From Amblyornis subalaris (taxonomy: Eukaryota > Chordata > Aves > Passeriformes > Ptilonorhynchidae), in the NCBI GenBank assembly GCA_018881555.1, contig JACAXG010000018.1:2745561-2809560 (forward strand): DNA of 64,000 bases. The letters are read 5' to 3'. The notes under the pieces are model-generated. The model ran no database searches. It saw only the letters and a list, made by a program, of their open reading frames with translations, and was not told where the DNA came from. A program made the translations under genes and the position numbers. This document shows positions 53,285 through 64,000 of the stretch, piece by piece (the first letter of the stretch is position 1; every line of letters starts with the position of its first letter).

Positions 53285-56200
53285 CTGCAAGAAAACACAT
53301 AATAAAAATAGGTGTAAAAAAAAAAAANCACACTTTGAGAATACAACTGAGAGAAACAGAATTTAAAAAAACCAGAAAAATCCAGTAGCTTGCTCACAGG
53401 AATCACCCTTGCTCTTCCATCTCCTTCCTCCAAAAAATGGGGCGTCACTTCTACATACAACCACAGTAAAACTAACTGAATCANTCCAAGCATATATACT
53501 ATCAGTCCAAACATGTATAACTACATGGTGGTCACAAACAAGATAGGGAAAAAAACCACAGGTAGACAGGAATGTCCAGGACAAGACTCGCTTTTTAGCA
53601 TTCAGTGTGCCAAAGTTTGCACTCTTTTTCTGCTTTCCTCACATGAGCACATGTAGGTTTTTGGAGTATGCATTCTGACAACTTCCCTTCCCTGATGCAT
53701 AATTACACCAGGTTCTTCACCTTTTTAAAAGGCAAAGATGTCATAGCTCCAGGACAGCATTTTTAACATAGTCTCTGTATTGCCTGCAGATACAGCTCCT
53801 ATTTACTTTCTCTTTAGTCAAGCCTCCTTGTTTTCATGCTGCTCCCATTTCAAAACCAAGGAAGTGCCACCGTGGTGCCTGATGCTCTAGCAAGGATACA
53901 GTACCAGGCAGTTGCAGTCACTGCAGCAGAAGGGCACAGCACACTTGTGAAAAGCTCTCAAGCTCTACTGTATCAAAACTTTAATCTTGGCACTTTACCC
54001 CAGTTTCTTCTCCAATCTCCTTCAGCACGTAACAGCTCCTAAATCATCCTGGGACATGACCCACCAGTATAAGCTACTACATTTTCCCTGCTCAGACTAG
54101 GAATTTCAAACTTTACCTAAAGTCTGGCCTTGGATGCATGAGATATTCAATTTGAGGGCTTTTAGTTTGAATCACCACCTCTATATCCACAAAGTACCTA
54201 AGAAACGAAGTGGTAGAACATACAACTTCCTGTCTTCCATCTGTCAAGTTTCTAGTAGACCTTTTGTGCCCTGAATTAAAAGGAGGACAGGGTTATTTCT
54301 CCCATCCTTATATGTTTCTGAACAAATAGAAAAAAAATTTTAAAAACCCCCATTAAAAATAAAGAAGAAGAAAAGTCAATTTGGTGCTTGAATCATTTAG
54401 AAGAATCTCACAGTAAGCTTCCAAATGAATCTGCCATTTAATCAAGTAATAACATCTTAGTTCTTTAATACCAATCTCATTTATATTTAGATTCAGACAT
54501 CTTCTTGTCTATTTGAAGTTAATTTCAGATAGTAATGGATACTTTTAGAACACTATTAGCATTTCTTGTTAATGATAACGGCTAAAAATAGTATGTAAAT
54601 TATTCTCCCCTTGTGTTATGACTAATTTTCTCACCATAGCTTTGTTATTTACAAGAAGACATCAAATAACTGCAAATATTCACAAAAAGAAGGTACAAAC
54701 TACAACACTCAATAGTAACAGATAGATGGATGCTCTGATATGTACAGCACCTCTCTCTGGGTTCCCATTGCAAATAAATAGGAAGCTAGTAAAACACACA
54801 GATTTTGAGGAGATGCACATGAAAAAAAACAAATCTGATCAAACAAATCCACTGGATTTGAACGCACTGAATTCTGTGGAAAGGCTTCTTCGGGATTTTG
54901 ATCAGGTGTCTCAATAACACCCAAGGCATAAACCTGTATACAAAAGTTTTAGCCCCTAATCAAAGCCTACAAGAAATGGTAGCTGACTGATAGCAGTATC
55001 TTATTTTCTCAACTGCCTCAGTTCATTACTATAGTAGTGCTAGGGTGAGGAAGATAAGGGGAATATAAGGGATATGTATAGTTTTATATATACGAATCTA
55101 ATGGATATATTTTAAATATAAGAGAAATATTTTCCTTGTCATATCCATTGTTGCGAAGGTCATCCACACACAGTGACAACCACTGAACCAGCTGACACAG
55201 CAGGCTGTATGCTTGTGCCATAGGAATTCAGAGCTGCAGTCTCCTGCAGGAAGAGGGCAAGCGCTGCACAGCAGAAAGTAGCAGGGACTTTGCTTCCCTC
55301 ACAGAGCACAAAGCACATCATTGTCTCACAAGCATTCCCCACAACCGGTCCATGACATGAACTGAAGAAATTCAGCTCAGAAAAAGACAGCTTCAACTTG
55401 TATTCAATTAAATCCTTTGTGTTCCTACTGCCAGATGCTCCCATATGTTTTTAATAAATTCTGGTAATTCTTTGAACAAGCCCATGGAGACTTGTAATTC
55501 TGGGTTTCTCAGGAAATAATACCTGCAATGGGCTACTGCTCTTTCCCACAGAACCACAGGGAACTGAGTGGGAAGCGATCTCAGCTCTGAACAGAGTTTG
55601 TACAATTTATTTCCACCTTGCAACAATCAGGAAGTTAGACTAATTCTACCTCAAAAGATGACCTGTACTAAAGCTCACAANTGAGAACTACAGGAGTATT
55701 CCCCTATAGTTTGATGAGCTGTCATGATTTGTGGCACCAAAAGACTATGGACACAAGAATTTACAAATAGTTCTTCAATTCTTCAGTCTTAAATTAACTC
55801 CCCCCACTCAGTCAGCTCAGTCACCCTGCTGACATGTTCAGTTCCAGGACCCNGGAAACATTCTGTGTTTTAGTCAACAGTCATTATGAAGCATTTTTTC
55901 ACTATTTCTCAAAGCACCATACTGTCTTTCTCTAAAGATGGAGGACTTCAGCATCAAGAGGAATTGTACTCAAGTAAACAGGGGCAGAAGATACCCAGCA
56001 TTCTACAGAGGGAAGGATATCCGATGTAAGCTGCATCTCACCACAAGAAATTGTTTGCCCTGCCAAGTTTATGAATGAAACTCAGCTTACAATTTGTAGG
56101 AATTGTTACATTCCCAATATAACCTCTTATAAGGCTGCTGTTATCCACAGCTACAAGATGCTCCACTTTGGTGTTTCTCAGTCACCTCACATCAGTACTC

Positions 56201-58206
56201 CCAAGGGGTCACCTTGCAGCAGACTGATTTAGTGACATACAGGAGAAAAACAGATGGGACAAAGGTTCCTTTTTTGTGCTGCAATAAGCACAGCTTTTGT
56301 ATGGCTCACTGCTCCCTACCATGGCTGTGAACTGAGTCCATGCTCTTCCCTTCAACCTGGTCACTGCAGGTGTGGAGAAAGCGACAGAAAGGTGGTCTGT
56401 CCTAGGCAAATGGATGACACAGATTAATCCTGGAGCTAGAAAGAGGGCCAGAGGACACAGTGGTATTTTATTCTTGAAATACACAACTTCCTTGCCAGTA
56501 GGACTACTCCTTAGCCCTAGCTAATGCATGGCTTAACACGACTAAGAGAGACACAGAGTTCTCAATCAAACACTGGAACACCAGGGGAGACTTCATGCGT
56601 ACCTGTAATGGTATGACCAAAGCCATCAGCGTAGTGCCCAGTGTCAGTCCAAAAGCCACACTAAAGATTTCAAGCAAAAGTAGGCAATTCTGGAAGTGTT
56701 CCTAAGGACAGCGCCTGGAATTTAGCATCTGTCACTGTATGGTGGCATCTTCAACCTCCCCACCCACACTCTGATCACCACTATAACCCATCACATGGCT
56801 CAAACACAACAGTCTGAGCGTTGCCAAGGAGCACATCCTACAATCCTTTCTTTCCTTTACTCCTGCAGAAAGTGACAGGAGGGCTCTGACTACCAGGACT
56901 GTCCATTTTTTAAATGGTACTTAGAAGTTTAGAAATTGGCTCATTCTCACTGCTCTGTTGACAGCCCCAAGGCAGTGCAGGAAGGATTTCTGCCACCAGG
57001 GCAATCAATACCATTGCTCACAGAATTATATCTTCTTGCTGATTTCTTCTAAGCCATGTTTATTCTCTGATGACTGCAAGGCAATGTCTGGACGTGTCAT
57101 GGTAGAATTAACATCGAATTTATCCAACCTTGAATTATCAGTACATATAGTACCAGAAACTTGAAGAAAACTTCCAGAAATTATGAAGCAAGCAATTAAA
57201 AATTTCTATAGGCTGTTTCTTCCTAGTTCTTTGGGTCAATAATTTACCAAATAAAATGCACATATGAAGCATAAATATAAAAATATTGCTTCTTTCATTA
57301 TTTTCATAAATATTGCATCCATCTTTAACATGAATAACCTGTTTAGGTGGAAATCTATCCACACATTTTAAAGGGAGATTTTCATAAAAGAAGGAGCTTA
57401 GCTTTGGAAAGGAAATCCTTTGAAATGAAATTTCCACAGTTAATTCCACAGTTAATATTTACTAGCTACTTTTCAAAATACTGTTGCTTGCCATGCCACT
57501 GAATTGCTTACTGCTGTGCTTAACTGAATTAAGAGGGTCTCTAGACAGCCAGTGTAAAAGCAAGATGTTCAGATTTCCATTTGTAATAACTGATATTTTA
57601 ATGAAATCCCCACAAATTTTTTATGCTGATTTCACAGTACTCTATTCATCATATCTCTCCCACATATTGCAGCCAACAGATGGTCAACCCAGCAGCTTTG
57701 CATTCAGAACCAAACAAGGCATCACCACATCACCACAGAGCAGGAGGCCCATTATTTAAGAGGAAGCCAGAAACACTGTTTATAATATCAGTACTGTGGG
57801 AATGAAATGTTGTGCAACCCTCTAGAATTAAATGATGTGAACAGAGGTTACCGAACATGTGCATGCAGCTACCAAATACTCAGCAGTCAGATTTTAAAAA
57901 TACTTTATCACATAAAAGTGTGCAAGAAGATTTAGTACCAGCCTGGTCTTGGGAGAATGAGAAGCAAACCCCATGCACCCATTCANCTCAGCAGTGGCAT
58001 TTAGCTCTCTGACAGCTACTGAATTTATGTGATAACTTCTTANGGAGCAGAAAGAAGGTTTCAGGCAAAGGAAAGTTACCATATGAGATTCAAGCCCCTT
58101 CTACTGTGTAATCAGGAGTATTATAAATGCAGGATGCTGAGGAGCACAATAGCTGGACAAGGCTGCCCTCTGCTGATATTAAGTTCCACTTTCGNCAGTC
58201 ACTTAC
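53285..58206 (-). other. SLC2A9: intron 2 of SLC2A9
   Basis: It contains the possible alternative exon at 56603-56701 and a 12-bp unit repeated twice near 57433-57458 (TCCACAGTTAAT). Apart from these no gene, RNA or clear mobile element was recognised. Confidence 0.8.
56603..56701 (-). CDS. possible alternative exon 2 (hydrophobic, 99 bp)
   Basis: This segment in intron 2 is open for 33 codons. It is preceded by AG (56703-56702, after GCTGTCCTT) and followed by CAG and GTACGC (56602-56597). Its length and its phases (0/0) equal those of exon 2, so it could be spliced between exon 1 and exon 3 in place of exon 2 without a frameshift. The translation begins EHFQNCLLLLEIF and continues SVAFGLTLGTTLMALVIPLQ, which would run into the YIKKFYNE of exon 3. 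It is strongly hydrophobic and contains an AFG triplet like helix 1, but it lacks the YGYN motif and is otherwise dissimilar to exon 2. It may be a diverged duplicate exon, a decoy, or chance. Splice sites and hydrophobicity are seen; use as an exon is inferred. Confidence 0.3.
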
Positions 58207-58305
58207 CGCTGAGGGGGCGTTCACCACCGATAGATTGTAACCATAAAGAAAAGACGACCCAAAAGCACCAGTTAAAGAGGCTACAATAAGACTCCCAGAC
58301 CAATT
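58207..58305 (-). CDS. SLC2A9: SLC2A9 exon 2 (residues 27-59, helix 1)
   Basis: This exon encodes 33 codons starting [11 protein letters not shown] and containing [19 protein letters not shown]. That is the conserved first transmembrane helix of class II GLUT proteins, with the FxYGYN motif near its outer end. The acceptor reads TTTTTCAG before AATTGG, and the donor is GCG followed by GTAAGT at 58206-58201. Both ends are phase 0. The match to the mammalian GLUT9 equivalent (WSCSLLVASLAGAFGSSF) is close. A second 99-bp segment with the same phases lies 1.5 kb downstream in the intron and is listed separately as a possible alternative. Confidence 0.97.
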
Positions 58306-61300
58306 CTGAAAAACAAAGAAAAGATGCAGCCACTGTTAGTATACTTAAAATTAATGTACCTCAGGTTTTAAGTGCTCCTTAGCTATCTCGCACAGCTCAT
58401 TCAGGCAGATGGCCTTGCTGCAGAATAATAGCCTGAAACACTTCCCCTTGCTCAATCTGAGAAACAGTAAATTTGAAGTGATAACACCTCAGTTAACATC
58501 TACAGAGGCATAAGCGAACATTTGAAGTTCTTTCAACCTCACAGAGTAGTGCTGCAAGCATTCCACCAGTCCCCACACCAAAAAGTAAAATGCTGGGAAG
58601 CATAATCTCAACAAAGGAAATCGTTGACAATGTATCACCAACACAGCGAAGCAGGGAGTAGCATTACGTGATACAACAAACAGGTCTATGGGTAGGTCTG
58701 ACTTGGGTGAAAACTCATGAGATAGCGTGCCCTCCACTCCCATAAGGATTAGTGAAATCGTGACCAAAAAAATTAAAATTATGACTACAAGCTAGGTTTT
58801 ATAACCCAAATGCAAGTTCACCACANTAATTTGCTGCCACACACACTCTCCTGTGGAGACGCATTCGCGCTTTTCCCAATGACACAGCTGTACCTCTCCC
58901 TTCTCAGGTCTCCTCCCTTTATCCTCCTCATGCTGTTTTTAGCCACCTCCGCAAACAATGTCTTTTTCCGTATCAGCTCTTGAATAGAAGGTAGAACTGC
59001 TTTGATTTGAGAGACTTTGCATTTCAGCGTCCTTTCCATCTTCCCCAGTGTTACTTTCCGCCACTCAGTTCTCCTGCTGGATTACAGACAGTGGCAGAAG
59101 AGACCACTGCCAGCCATTCCGAAGAGACATTAGCATCTTTGTGGCTGGTGAATTGCAAATGTCATTTTGTAGATCACGAAAGCCAGCTCTGAATATGCTA
59201 AAATGGATGTCTTTTTAACATGTTTTCAATTTAACAACTGTGATAAGAATCTCGAATTTCAGTCACAGCTCACTGTCATTTATGCACAGTTTCCTCATTC
59301 ACCAAAGCCTCAATCCTCTCAAGATGGGAAAGACCTGCTTGAGCAGGCCTAAAGAAACTCAGCTTCAGTTATATCACTCACAACACCACAACAGGTTAAT
59401 GAGTCAATACATTCTGTCAACTGTGCAAAGTTGTATGTTCACTTTGGAAAACGAAAGCCTGGAGCATGAATGAGGTTTGTGTAGCTGGCACATGGCACGG
59501 CAGCAGTGACAGTGGACTGGAACGAGCTCCCCCAGCCTCGCAGGCACAGCAGGGCAGGCGAACACACCGTGGCTATTGGCATGTGCCAGAGCTCCTGTGC
59601 CACACTGTCGGCACAGCCTCGCTGTGACCCGTGGAGAAGGGATGAGATACCCGAGTGCCAGGCTGAGGACCACGGCCTACAACCCAGCACATGCGGGGTC
59701 TGCCACACTTGTAGCTGCCAATTCTGAGGGTTCAAAATGCACCCTGTATGACTGCTGAGTGTTTTTAACTTCTTCCACATGATGTGGGAACCTTTTAAGA
59801 GATTACACAGTTCATTAACCAGCCTGGTTTTGGTCAGGTCAGGAGGAAGTATGCAGGGGGAAAAAGTCTCATGTAAGAAATACACCCCATTGAGATAATT
59901 ACATAAGCCAAACACAATTTATTATTATTAGTCAGCTTCTTAAAATGAGCCTGTCATACACACAGAGTTTACACCATTACTTTACTAATAAAAATGTAGA
60001 AACTTTGACATAAGGCTTTATTTAGCTTCTGGTGATAACACCTTGTATTAGGTGCTTATTATTTCTCTGCTATGCACAAGCATTCCTACACTTAGTACTA
60101 CTCTGAATGAATGATGCTGGGCAGAATAGTCGTGGTGGTCTACCAGACTGCTCCCAAAGGGTTCAGAAATGATAAGCATGAGTTCCCAAGTGTTATGCAG
60201 TAATCTTGATGCAATATTTCTAAAGGGCTCTACTCCAATGTTAGACCCATCAGAAAAGTCCTGCAAGAAAAATTATTTGGAACATATAGCCTAAGGTCTA
60301 TTAAAAGCTTCAATGAATGCTTAAACCTTTCAGCACAGGGAAATTACATGTATGTGAGCCNAAGTGGAAGATGTGCTTAGAAAACCTCACACCTGTAATA
60401 GCTGGGTTTAGAAACTACCTCAGTACCATGAATTTTTTAAGTATACAGGCTGCTGCAGAAAACCTCAGGCTCACTCAATTCAGAGGTTTTGGAACTTGGA
60501 ACATGAACATCAACTTTTACATGATCTGTCTCTTCACTCACTGTTTTAAATATTTGCTCAGGCTTCAGCAACACCAGATAAAGACGAAAGCACAATGAAG
60601 CAAGAATGCAAAAAAAAAAAAATCAAACTGTTGCTCAAAAAAAAGTTAACCCTGTGGCCACATTAGCAAAAGGAAAGGAAAGAGAAACACAACCCACAAT
60701 GTCTTTTACAATGGCCAGAAAACAAAAAGGCAACCACGCCTCCTTCACAGGTGCTCCTTGGCTTCACGGCCATGTGTGTGCTCACGCGTCGCTGCTGTCA
60801 GCCCAAGGGCAGGAACGTGTGACAGTCACCACAGCAGTAAGTGTTCAGCCAGGAAAGCTGCATGTCAGTTCACAGCAAACACCTCCAGATAGCTGAGGAC
60901 TGCTTACCTGTGAAAACCCACATTTTTGGTCTAATCACAGACCCCAGGGCACTGTGTTCGGAAGAGGCTTTCCCCAACTCCAGTCCATGTTCAGTATGCA
61001 GTGTGATATTTGTGCTGGCCACCATGAGTCTCAAATTGTTTACCCTTTTTTTTTTTTTTTTTTTTTTTTGCCCGACAGCTAGCATTTCAGTTTTTATTTC
61101 AGTTTTCTTTTTTTTTTTTTTTTTGCCCGACAGCTAGCATTTCAGTTTTTATTTCAGTTTTCAAAACACAGTTTAGGTTATTGTAATTTTGTTAGTTATA
61201 GGCCCTTTCTCAGACTATAATTAAGCGCAACAGTTAGTGGTAAACATTGCACCCATGCATAAGGAAGGTTTGAGCTTTTTAAACAGATATTGCAAAGACT

Positions 61301-62006
61301 TTCTATTGACACAGGACAGGTGGACTCTGNAGCACCTTACCGGATACCCTTAATGGGACCAAGGTCCTGCGCAAGCCAGGNGCTCCCGGCAGGTGCTCGC
61401 GGACCCGGCGCCCTCCCACTACTCTGCCCTCCGGGCTGCAGGAGATGAAGGGAAATCTCCATCCGTCTCTCTCCGGGTCTGCCCTTGCTCGGAGAACTTG
61501 CCAATACGGGTGGTCCCGGGGAGCAGCGAGGAAGCAGCAGCTGTGTCCTCGCTCTGCGCTGCTCTGCTCCCGCCGCCCGGCGCTTCACCCGCGGCGGGGC
61601 CGCGCTCCCCGGGTGGGCACACGCCGGCCCCGCCGCTGCCCTCCGCCCGTCCTCCGCGTCCCGGCTCGCGGTATTTTTAGCTCTGCCCGCCGCCGGCCTC
61701 CCCTGCACCAGCAACTTTCCGAGCGGGGAACGGCTCGGCGCCGCCGCTGTGCAACCTGAGCTCCGCCTGGCTCCCGGGGCAGCCCCGGGCTGTTACTCCG
61801 GCTCCCGCAGCCTCCGGTGCCAGCCGCGCGTCCCTCCCTCCCCACCACGCCAGAGAGGACCGCAATCAACTCCTCTCCCGTTAATCCTCCCCGAGGCGCG
61901 GGCAGCTGAGGCCGAGCTTCCCCGCCGGTTCCGCCGGGCTCGCTCCCGCTCCGCGTAAAGGGCCGCGGCATTCCCNCAGCACGAAAGGCTGCTCCGCGGT
62001 ACTTAC
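58306..62006 (-). other. SLC2A9: intron 1 of SLC2A9
   Basis: The right part is CpG island. Further left lie an oligo-T linked tandem duplication at 61046-61162, a moderately GC-rich stretch at 59460-59740 with chance open frames, and otherwise unremarkable AT-rich DNA. I looked for a second first exon ending at phase 0 and found none I could support. Confidence 0.8.
61046..61162. repeat. 55-bp tandem duplication with oligo-T
   Basis: Two copies of an oligo-T run followed by GCCCGACAGCTAGCATTTCA and then GTTTTTATTTCAGTTTTC start their non-T parts at 61070 and 61125, a period of 55. The copies are identical apart from the length of the T run. Identity suggests either a recent slippage event or an assembly artefact at the homopolymer. 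Confidence 0.85.
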
Positions 62007-62540
62007 GCCCCGGCGGGCGCGGCCGCCGCCCCCCGCTGCCCGCGCCACCAGCGTGTCCGCCTCGGGCTCCGCCGCTCCGTCCATGCCGCCGCCGCACCCG
62101 CGCAGCGGCCGCGCATCTCTGGGGGCAGCGCGGGGCGCCGCGGGGGCGCGGCCGCGGGGGGCGGCGGCGGCGGGCGCTCGGGGGGTGTCCGGGGGCGCGG
62201 CCGCCCTGCCCCGGTGCGCGGCGACGGCCGCGGGAGGACGCGGCTCTCGGGAGGGGACAGAGCCGGTGCCCGGGGCTGCGGGCAGGGCTGGAGCCATGAG
62301 AGAACCCGAGCGCATTTCTCTGCGTGCTCGCGCATAACTTAAGCGAATGTGCCTGTGGCTGCCCGGCAGGCCCCGTCCCTCCGCAGGGATTTACCCAGCA
62401 GGGCACGTAGGGCAGGGAAATGTCACGACTCGGTGTCCACCACGGCCCCCCTCCGAGTGGCACCGCGGCTGGGGCACCACGGATTGCAGGGGGCCCCCTA
62501 CCGCGGTCCCGACTGGAGACCTGAGCAGCCTTTCTGAAAG
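61370..62540 (-). promoter_or_regulatory. SLC2A9: CpG island and presumed SLC2A9 promoter
   Basis: The AT-rich background changes abruptly to very GC-rich, CpG-dense sequence with many GCGGCC-type and GGGGCG-like stretches. It covers exon 1, its upstream side (62085-62540) and about 0.6 kb of intron 1. No convincing TATA box is visible upstream of the start codon, as expected for a CpG-island promoter. The transcription start cannot be placed from sequence alone. Long open frames on both strands here, up to 292 codons, are a consequence of the low stop-codon frequency in GC-rich DNA and are not called as genes. Confidence 0.75.
62007..62084 (-). CDS. SLC2A9: SLC2A9 exon 1 (coding part, residues 1-26)
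   Basis: This is the cytoplasmic N-terminus, read from an ATG at 62084-62082 in a strong context (GGCGGC before it, G after it). It encodes MDGAAEPEADTLVARAA followed by a Gly/Arg-rich tail, 26 codons in all. It ends at phase 0 before a GTAAGT donor (62006-62001), which matches the phase-0 start of exon 2. The sequence does not resemble either mammalian N-terminal isoform that I know, which is normal because this end is poorly conserved. The start is not certain: the frame stays open upstream and another in-frame ATG lies at 62315-62313, which would add 77 Pro/Ala/Arg-rich residues. I prefer the inner ATG for its context and because the upstream residues look like translated CpG-island DNA. 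No second promoter exon was found in intron 1. Confidence 0.8.
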
Positions 62541-64000
62541 CAAGACACTAGACTAAGGTGGGGAAGACTTTTCCCGTGTTGCAGAGCCTGGAAAGTGAAG
62601 ATACCACAAGACTTGTGGCCAATTAAGATGTTAAGGATGTTCTCACAGCCTTAGGAGGTTTAGATTTGACAAGCCACACTACTGCTGTGTAAAGGATGGG
62701 GATGCTACCTGGGGAAGATAAAAGCTTTCAGCTATTATGTTTGAAGGTACCTACTTGCAAACATGGAGATTTTGAACTGCTAAGAGTTCAATGACACTTT
62801 CTAGTTGGCAATGATGAGTATTAAGTGCATCTGGGAACTGTTCCCAGATGACTGCAGCTAATATTGGTGTAAATCTGAGCTGTTTTCACTTCTGATATGT
62901 TACATACCTCAGAACTAGCTTAGAGCTCCCCAAGCCATAATAAGTAATGCCATTGAGCAATGCAGGCTTGAAAGCAGTTTATGATGCAGCAATGTTGAAG
63001 TGTCGTTGGCTCAGATCAAGCTGAGCTGTGTTTGAATAGAAAGCCAGATGCTACTCATTAACATGTAAAATTATTGTACATGAATGATGATCTGGACATC
63101 ATTTATAATCTCTTTGAATGNTCATAAGCAGTAAGAGAGTCAAGTTAGGAGAATCAAGCCTCCAGAATACATAGTGTATTTGAGATGAATCAGATAGCTG
63201 TGTTTTGTTTTGTTTCGCTCTAAATAGCACAGTGCAAATAGTTCAGTTCATACTGAAATACAAATAATATGGCTACATGTTGTGATTAATATGTACATAA
63301 TTTCTCACCTTAACATACTCACAAATTTTGACCTTTTATAATCACTGTTGGTAACTTGCGGAAACTAAACACAAGCTACTGCTTATGCCCCTCAAAAAAA
63401 AAAAAAAAGGTATTTGTATAGGTTCCAAACAGCTATTTTCTTCCTCCAGTCCCCAAATAGCAAATAAATGTCTTGATGGAAGATTTGATGAATTCACTCA
63501 CCACTTTTTTCTTCACCGCATTATTTTCTTTCGTCACGCCGTTGCTTTGCTGTTTGTTCTCCATGCTATTATCTTGTTAAGTAACAGCTGAGGAAGAAAA
63601 GGGGGAAAGTTGTGCTACTGTTCAGTAAGAGAAAAAGCTACAGGCTCTTTAGTATATATGCTGCCACTATTAGAGCAGGAACATCAGACCCACTGCAACT
63701 ACAAAAGAAGTTTAGTCAGTCAGGTGGAACCACATTACTACGGCTGGGTTCCAGCCAGGACATTTAGATTAATTGTTGGTGTGATTCTAATGATTATTAG
63801 ACCTTATACTAGCTGGGTCATTACACATTCGGAAAGGAGGAGTCCATTTATTTACTGCTCTATTGAGCAAATTCATGCCTCAATATCGCCATAGGTACTT
63901 TAATAATGTTAAAGGACATTTTAATCTTAACTTATTAAAAATCTAAACCGGTTTCTGGCATTTCAGAGAGGATCTGGTATTTATATGGTGCTTCCTCGCA
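62541..64000. other. upstream flank of SLC2A9, no gene seen
   Basis: This is AT-rich sequence with no conserved-looking open frame, no recognisable repeat longer than a poly-A run (63397-63410), and no RNA gene that I can identify. In mammals the next gene upstream is WDR1; nothing like its WD repeats is visible here. Confidence 0.6.

Larger units (their letters stand above)
8645..62084 (-). other. SLC2A9: SLC2A9 (GLUT9) gene, coding span, 3' end missing
   Basis: Ten coding exons on the minus strand assemble into 406 codons plus one base. The exon sizes in order are 78, 99, 161, 125, 146, 133, 188, 111, 102 and 76 bp, and every junction is GT-AG with matching phase. The product is a 12-helix major-facilitator membrane protein. 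In mammals GLUT9 moves urate and, weakly, hexoses across the plasma membrane of kidney and liver cells; a urate role in a uric-acid-excreting bird is an inference. Assignment to GLUT9 rather than GLUT5, 7 or 11 rests on near-identity of stretches such as [36 protein letters not shown] and [12 protein letters not shown] to mammalian GLUT9 as I remember it. The remaining exons (about 130 codons) are outside the window. Introns 1-9 are about 3.7, 4.9, 3.7, 1.2, 14.6, 8.1, 5.1, 8.3 and 2.5 kb. Confidence 0.94.

Noticed and set aside
58894..59039. A possible alternative first exon starting MERTLKCK and ending before GTACAG.
   Set aside because: It would end after two bases of a codon, but exon 2 starts at phase 0, so the join would shift the frame.
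59439..59915. A 158-codon minus-strand open frame in intron 1.
   Set aside because: No recognisable domain, overlapping frames of similar length on both strands, and a moderately GC-rich composition explain it.
60606..60896. MARKQ in a plus-strand frame, recalling the start of the long mammalian GLUT9 isoform.
   Set aside because: It is on the opposite strand to the gene and the resemblance stops after five residues.
61585..62463. A 292-codon open frame on the minus strand over the CpG island, plus several others on both strands.
   Set aside because: GC-rich DNA has few stop codons; the translations are low-complexity Pro/Arg/Ala/Gly text in a different frame from the SLC2A9 exon 1 frame.
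1..64000. tRNA, rRNA, CRISPR arrays, bacterial-type operons or terminators.
   Set aside because: Nothing of these types was seen, and the window is clearly vertebrate intronic DNA.
1..64000. The scattered single N bases as a biological signal.
   Set aside because: They occur as isolated ambiguous bases throughout, mostly outside exons, as expected for draft-quality consensus calls.

Overview
The window looks like avian nuclear DNA. Its interspersed repeats are dominated by 5'-truncated CR1 LINEs ending in the typical GATTCTGTG-type 3' tail. The gene structure is small conserved exons separated by AT-rich introns. One CpG-island first exon lies near the right end. Isolated single N bases are scattered throughout, as in a draft assembly. 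I cannot name the species.

Almost the whole window is one protein-coding gene on the minus strand: SLC2A9 (GLUT9), a facilitative urate/hexose transporter of the GLUT family. Ten coding exons read right to left from 62084 down to 8645. All junctions obey GT-AG, and the phases join without a break, giving 406 complete codons plus one base. The encoded part covers the N-terminus and roughly the first nine transmembrane helices. It carries the GLUT signatures: an NET glycosylation site after helix 1, GRK after helix 2, a KEIRGSLG motif, PESPR, QLCGLNAI, and LGRRP. The C-terminal exons (last helices and tail, about 130 codons by comparison with the human protein) are not visible in the leftmost 8.6 kb and should lie beyond the left edge.

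Layout, right to left along transcription: upstream flank (about 62.5-64 kb, no gene seen); CpG island and exon 1 (61.4-62.5 kb); exons 2-5 between 58.3 and 47.9 kb; a 14.6 kb intron 5 holding two CR1 copies, a CR1 tail and an inverted pair of an unclassified repeat; exons 6-10 spread over 33.3-8.6 kb; and the start of intron 10, which holds a CR1 and a roughly 1.07 kb LTR-like element.

The most interesting unexplained feature is a possible extra exon in intron 2 (56603-56701). It is exactly as long as exon 2 (99 bp, phase 0 at both ends), is bounded by AG and GT, and encodes a hydrophobic segment, so it could replace exon 2 as an alternative first helix. Also notable are an open frame at 13.06-13.41 kb with a Cys2-His2-like motif, a 46-47 bp tandem array inside the LTR-like element, and a 77-codon open extension upstream of the chosen start codon.
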